Origin: an uncultured Pseudodesulfovibrio sp.
GTDB lineage: Bacteria; Desulfobacterota; Desulfovibrionia; Desulfovibrionales; Desulfovibrionaceae
DNA: 64,000 bases
Direction of reading: 5' to 3'
Assembly: GCF_963675635.1 (NCBI RefSeq)
Contig: NZ_OY776488.1
Span: forward strand, 124,001 to 188,000
Positions within the stretch are counted from its first letter, which is position 1. Each line of letters starts with the position of its first letter. A program made the translations under genes and the position numbers. Positions 60,394 to 64,000 of the stretch are shown one piece after another. A model generated the notes under the pieces. That model was not told the DNA's origin, ran no database searches, and saw nothing but the letters and a program-made list of their open reading frames with translations.

Positions 60394-60672
60394 CTGAAGA
60401 GGGCGCCTTCTAGTGTTGCCCCCCCGACGCGGAGTGGTAGGGTCATCCACCACGGGGGAATTAAATACATGGGGGAGTCAAAATCGATTCTTAAGGAGTG
60501 CTTTTAGATTGGGTTTGTGTCCTCTTTGTGTCCCAATCCACAGCAGCGGCTAGCGCAACTATGCGAAATCCGGCACCTGATGCATCCCGTGCACACAATG
60601 CGCAAGTTGGAATAAACGGGCGAAAGTTAATTTTTTATAGTTAGTTAAAGGTTTATTGTTTTCACGGGCAAT
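60394..60672. other. Decayed array trailer and island end
   Basis: GTTGCCCCCCCGACGCGG at 60415 is a further repeat remnant. The rest, up to the right attachment repeat, holds no convincing gene. A short minus-strand frame ending near 60485 reads VDWDTKRTQ, loosely like the tail of some phage integrases, but this is too short to call. Confidence 0.5.
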
Positions 60673-60722
60673 CTTGAATGGCATTCAAGAGGTCGTGGGT
60701 TCGATTCCCTCCAGCTCCACCA
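60673..60722 (+). repeat. Right attachment repeat (tRNA-Ala 3' copy)
   Basis: Perfect 50-bp copy of tRNA-Ala positions 27-76. The 5' half of the tRNA is missing, so this copy is not a functional gene. It ends the island that begins at the tRNA. Confidence 0.9.
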
Positions 60723-60732
60723 TAAGAAAGTT

Positions 60733-60766
60733 AAGGACTTCGGATTATCTTCGAGGTCCTTTTTTC
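60733..60766 (+). terminator. Probable original terminator of tRNA-Ala
   Basis: Ten-bp stem AAGGACTTCG/CGAGGTCCTT (one G:U) followed by TTTTTCG, starting 11 bases after the right repeat. It would have directly followed the tRNA gene before island insertion. Confidence 0.75.
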
Positions 60767-61182
60767 GTGGTTTTGGGCCGTCGTCCAGATATTTGCTGCC
60801 TTCCGATTCTACGAAGTCGCTGACGAATTTCACCGACCTGACATTGAATGTGGAGTTGGTGCAGTGTCGGCTTCGTTTTAAGGGAGGGGAAGTTAGTTTG
60901 ACGGCAAGGTACACAAAGTGCCCCCTCTTGCATTTCGCTGTCCGGAAAAACCCGGACATACAAAACTCGCTTCGTGAGTTAACCGCGCCCCTTGTGCGTT
61001 GCGTCTTGAATTTTGCAGGCGCCTCCGTCGGGATTCGGCATCCCTGCAAATCTGACGGTATGAGCATTGAGCTGAATGATTGCTACGCCTGTGAATCAGA
61101 CTGCATTGACTTGTAATCTCGGCTTGTTCTATTGTTTATAGTATTGAATACAAATGGAGATTTATTTGAACCGGAAAAGAAC
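60767..61182. other. Intergenic region upstream of the 7TM kinase
   Basis: About 415 bases. Minus- and plus-strand open frames here show no recognisable protein features. It contains a palindrome at 60939-60958 and presumably the promoter of the kinase/regulator pair. Confidence 0.45.
60939..60958. promoter_or_regulatory. TGTCCGG-N6-CCGGACA palindrome, upstream copy
   Basis: TGTCCGGAAAAACCCGGACA: 7-bp perfect arms around six bases. It matches the palindrome at 63920-63939 at 18 of 20 positions. It could be an operator for the NarL-type regulator encoded downstream. Confidence 0.5.
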
Positions 61183-63198
61183 GTGTCTGTCTTGACGAGC
61201 CTTCCGCCGAAGCGGCTTCAGCTTTTCCTGCTCGTCTGCGTCTCGATATTCATTTGCTTTATCGTGGGGTGTCGTGGAAGCGAGAATGCAGTGCCTGTCG
61301 CAGAGCGCGGCGTGCTCGATCTTTCCGGTTGGAATCCTGCATTGGATAACCCGATCGCTCTGGATGGGCAGTGGGAGTTCTATTGGGACCGTCTGTTGAC
61401 TCCTGAGGACTTCGTAGATGGCGGCAATGTTCGATTCAAGAGCGGTTATCTGACTTTTCCCGGCTACTGGACAAATCATGATCTTGAAGGGCATCCCTTG
61501 CACGGCGCCGGACAGGCGACGTTCCGCCTGCGTGTCCTGATGCCTCTCGGCAATCACGATTTGACAGTGCGATTTGTTTCGGTCCGGGCTGCCTATCAGG
61601 TTTGGGCCAATGGAGAGCCTGTCGCTTCGAGCGGAGTGGTTGGACGCAGCGATGAGACAGAAACTCCGGACCGTTCGATTTTTCTGTCCAGGATCGCAAG
61701 CGACGGAACGCCCGTCGAGCTGGTGATGCAGATATCCAACCACTTCTTTCCCGGAGGCGGGGTGCAGAACCCCATCATGCTGGCTGGACCAGGCCCCCTG
61801 GAAAAGGTCCATGAGGCTGCGCGTGGCTGGGGGTTGTTGTTTGCGGGCTGCATGCTGATCATGGCCGTTTATCATTTTATTCTCTACATTCTGAGAAAGA
61901 AAGATGTCTCGACGCTGTACTTTGGATTCTACTGCATCGTTCTGACGGTACTGGTTGCCGCAAGCGATTCCTCTGACTGGTTGATCAGAGCGTATCTTCC
62001 AAATCTCCAATTCGTGTCGGTCAGCAAGACTGCGCTTGTCTGTTATGCTATTTCGACTTCAATACTGTATAGATTCTACAGGTCGTTATATCCGAAGGAG
62101 TTCGGTCGCCTGCTTCTCTATATTGTTGACATACGAGGGCTCCTGTTCATTGCAATTGTTCTGTCTCAACCAGGTGTCGTCTATCAATCCGCTCTCCAGT
62201 TGTTTGCGCTGACGGCCATATTTTTTACGGCGTGTTTTATCGTTTTGCTGTTTATCTGTTTTCGCCGTGGCTACAGCGGATCGCTGATTCTTCTTTGTGG
62301 AATAGTTCTGCTCGGCATGAGTTCAACACATGACGTCTATTTTTTGATTTTCAATACCCATGTGGTGAGTCTACTTCCGCTGGGGTTGTTTGCGCTCGTC
62401 ATGTCGCAGGCGGGGACTTTGGCGCTACGTTTTTCCAAGTCTTTTGCCGATGTCGAAAGCCTTTCCGAGAAGCTTGAGATCAAGAATATGAATCTCGAAA
62501 AGGAAATTGCCGAGCGCAGCCGGTTGGAACGGGAGATCGTGAACATAAGCGAAGAAGAGCGGCGGCGCATTAGCCTGGACCTCCATGACGGGCTGTGCCA
62601 GCAATTGACCGGGGCCCGTTTGCGATGTGCCGCATTGTCGTGGGTGAGTCCCGTGCCGAACGGCAAGGACGAGGAATTGCGTCAACTCTCGTTACTTTTG
62701 GACGAACTGGTAGACCAGGCATACGACCTGTCCTGCGGCATCTGGCCGCTGGAGCATGGCACCGGAAATACAGGGCCGTCCTTGGAAGACATGGTCAGGC
62801 GCTACTCCCGGTTAAGCGGCATCCCAATGAAATTCAGTGACAAGAGGGCCTGCGAAACCTGCCGGAACATGCAAGTGACGCAACTCTACCGCATTGCCCA
62901 GGAGGCTATCGCCAATGCCGTCAAGCACGCCAAGCCGGAGAGTGTCGTCATTAGGTTCGATTGCGTCTCGAACGGCCTGGCAACCCTCACGGTTCGTGAT
63001 GACGGCGTTGGCAGGTCTGCGGCAGCGCACTCCAAGGGAGGGCTCGGGATGAGCATCATGGCGCATCGGGCGATGATGATCGGCGGAGAGTTGGAAATTG
63101 TCGATGTGGATGAATCCGAAGGCGGGGGTACTAAGGTTATCTGTTCTATCGCCTGTAATTCAGGCACGCAGAAAAAGTGCAAAGAAGGTGAAGCATGA
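61183..63198 (+). CDS. 7TMR-DISM-type histidine kinase (NarX/DesK class)
   Basis: About 671 residues from a GTG at 61183; the open frame extends to a TTG at 61132 and the start is uncertain. A hydrophobic N-terminus ends in a lipobox-like IVGC. The extracytoplasmic part (about 40-215, LDLSGWNPALDNPIALDGQWEFYW) is a 7TMR-DISMED2-type carbohydrate-binding-like domain, followed by seven membrane spans (about 225-420). After a coiled coil comes the HisKA_3 domain with His468 (ISLDLHDGLCQQL) and a HATPase domain (AIANAVKHA, DDGVG, GLGMSIM). The stop overlaps the regulator's start (ATGA). Confidence 0.88.
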   Translation: MSVLTSLPPKRLQLFLLVCVSIFICFIVGCRGSENAVPVAERGVLDLSGWNPALDNPIALDGQWEFYWDRLLTPEDFVDGGNVRFKSGYLTFPGYWTNHDLEGHPLHGAGQATFRLRVLMPLGNHDLTVRFVSVRAAYQVWANGEPVASSGVVGRSDETETPDRSIFLSRIASDGTPVELVMQISNHFFPGGGVQNPIMLAGPGPLEKVHEAARGWGLLFAGCMLIMAVYHFILYILRKKDVSTLYFGFYCIVLTVLVAASDSSDWLIRAYLPNLQFVSVSKTALVCYAISTSILYRFYRSLYPKEFGRLLLYIVDIRGLLFIAIVLSQPGVVYQSALQLFALTAIFFTACFIVLLFICFRRGYSGSLILLCGIVLLGMSSTHDVYFLIFNTHVVSLLPLGLFALVMSQAGTLALRFSKSFADVESLSEKLEIKNMNLEKEIAERSRLEREIVNISEEERRRISLDLHDGLCQQLTGARLRCAALSWVSPVPNGKDEELRQLSLLLDELVDQAYDLSCGIWPLEHGTGNTGPSLEDMVRRYSRLSGIPMKFSDKRACETCRNMQVTQLYRIAQEAIANAVKHAKPESVVIRFDCVSNGLATLTVRDDGVGRSAAAHSKGGLGMSIMAHRAMMIGGELEIVDVDESEGGGTKVICSIACNSGTQKKCKEGEA

Positions 63199-63827
63199 GC
63201 CTCTCAGCCAGCATACTGATTGTGGATGATCATCCGGCCGTGCGCGAAGGGTTGGCTTTGCTGCTTGCCAAGGGGGAGCATACCGTCTGCGGTGAAGCGG
63301 CATGTCGAACTGAGCTGCTGGCCCAGCTCGATTCAGTTTGCCCGGACCTAGTCCTGGTGGACATCTCTCTTGGAGAGGAGAGCGGCTTGGATTGCATTGA
63401 GGATTTGGTTTCAATGAATCTTCCGGGGCTCATCTATTCCATGCACGGGAGCAGCCAACTCGTGAAGCGTGCCTTGAACCGCGGGGCGCGCGGATTTGTC
63501 ACCAAATGTGAAACATCGACCGTTCTTCAGGAAGCGATACAGACCGTACTTGGCGGCAGCATCTATCTGAGCCCTCGTGTCTCCACGAACCTTGAAACGG
63601 ACGATGATATTGCTGACGATTCAGCTCCCCATCCTCAGTTCAGTGAAAGGGAGAGGCAGGCTCTGACGCTTCTCGCACAGGGTGAAACCTACGCAGACAT
63701 CGCATCGGAATTCGACGTGAGCATCCGCACGGTGGAGACGTATTTCAACAGAATGCTGATCAAGCTTGAATTGGATGGCATGAAAGCGCTCAGAAAATAC
63801 GCATTTCGTGAGTACGGGCCGATTTAG
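63195..63827 (+). CDS. NarL/LuxR-family response regulator
   Basis: A 210-residue regulator. The receiver has DDHP at its start, phospho-Asp56 (LVLVDISLG) and Lys (FVTKCE). The C-terminal LuxR-type helix-turn-helix reads FSERERQALTLLAQGETYA then SIRTVETYFNRMLIKL. It overlaps the kinase by 4 bases, so the two are a cognate pair. The AAGGTG ribosome site lies within the kinase gene. Confidence 0.93.
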   Translation: MSLSASILIVDDHPAVREGLALLLAKGEHTVCGEAACRTELLAQLDSVCPDLVLVDISLGEESGLDCIEDLVSMNLPGLIYSMHGSSQLVKRALNRGARGFVTKCETSTVLQEAIQTVLGGSIYLSPRVSTNLETDDDIADDSAPHPQFSERERQALTLLAQGETYADIASEFDVSIRTVETYFNRMLIKLELDGMKALRKYAFREYGPI

Positions 63828-63912
63828 ATGACGAAGTCAAAAGTGGTTTCAGCCTGAACTCGTCGCTTACTTTTACTTCTCCTCCTCTTTCGTCAATCTT
63901 TTTTGGCGTATC

Positions 63913-63946
63913 ATATGTCTGTCCGGAAAAGTCCGGACAGACATAT
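63913..63946 (+). terminator. Palindrome after the regulator gene (terminator and/or operator)
   Basis: Fifteen-bp perfect stem (ATATGTCTGTCCGGA) with loop AAAG followed by TTCTTTTAAG, 85 bases after the regulator stop. Its core 63920-63939 repeats the TGTCCGG-N6-CCGGACA palindrome found upstream of the kinase. It may be a terminator, an operator for the next gene, or both. Confidence 0.55.
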
Positions 63947-64000
63947 TTCTTTTAAGTCCGTAAGGATATCGCAATCGTTTGATTAGTGAACCTTCATTGA

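Noticed and set aside
60483-60540. Possible integrase C-terminal tail (VDWDTKRTQ) on the minus strand near the right att repeat
   Set aside because: Only about 18 codons resemble such tails and the upstream frame shows no integrase motifs, so it cannot be told from chance.
60645-61067. Minus-strand open frame with WWSWRESNPRPLECHSRL
   Set aside because: It reads the reverse complement of the tRNA-Ala copy; the rest has no family features or ribosome site.

Overview
The window looks like a chromosomal segment of a sulfate-reducing deltaproteobacterium of the Desulfovibrio/Pseudodesulfovibrio type. This is inferred from gene content: a YedE/TusA/DUF3343 sulfur-selenium cassette, a molybdopterin oxidoreductase with a ferredoxin and a TauE/SafE anion exporter, many two-component systems, and a CRISPR repeat of the I-C kind common in these bacteria. 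No 16S gene or other decisive marker is present.

Layout. 1-1811: end of a selenium/sulfur operon (YedE-like transporter, TusA-like protein, DUF3343 protein, sugar-kinase-fold protein). 1906-6602: divergent sulfur/redox locus whose shared promoter region carries two CRP/FNR-family (HcpR-like) palindromes. 6673-7185: small PH-domain membrane protein. 7337-14248: five tightly packed genes (binding lipoprotein, Cys-rich histidine kinase, receiver, PEP-synthase-like protein with an unfamiliar C-terminus, tyrosine phosphatase fused to a YkgJ-type metal-binding domain). 14258-16132: YgiQ radical SAM protein. 16375-37686: a Lap-type adhesin system (type I secretion ATPase and adaptor, LapG protease, periplasmic-sensor/PAS/degenerate HD-GYP protein, TolC-like channel, a small secreted protein and a 3838-residue RTX adhesin). 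In the Pseudomonas model, LapG cuts the adhesin retention module and a c-di-GMP receptor (LapD) restrains LapG. No LapD is seen here; a catalytically degenerate HD-GYP protein sits right after lapG instead. 38273-41764: operon of SH3 protein, Tat-exported M48 protease and CHASE2 adenylate cyclase.

42436-60722 is an 18.2-kb island in a tRNA-Ala(GGC) gene, bounded by a perfect 50-bp direct repeat of the tRNA 3' end. Its left part is AT-rich and layered: a membrane TIR protein, several unknown genes, two decayed copies of the tRNA-proximal junction, and a REP-associated transposase with 27-bp inverted ends. Its right part is a glycosyltransferase followed by a complete type I-C CRISPR-Cas system (cas3-cas5-cas8c-cas7-cas4-cas1-cas2) and an array of 34 repeats that decays at the end far from the cas genes. 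No integrase gene is visible inside the island.

60733-64000: chromosome resumes with the likely original tRNA terminator, then a 7TM-type histidine kinase and NarL-type regulator bracketed by two nearly identical palindromes that could be the regulator's own binding sites. The best candidates for unusual biology are the adhesin-control module with a degenerate HD-GYP protein, the five-gene kinase/PpsA-like/phosphatase operon, and the layered tRNA island with TIR and CRISPR defence.
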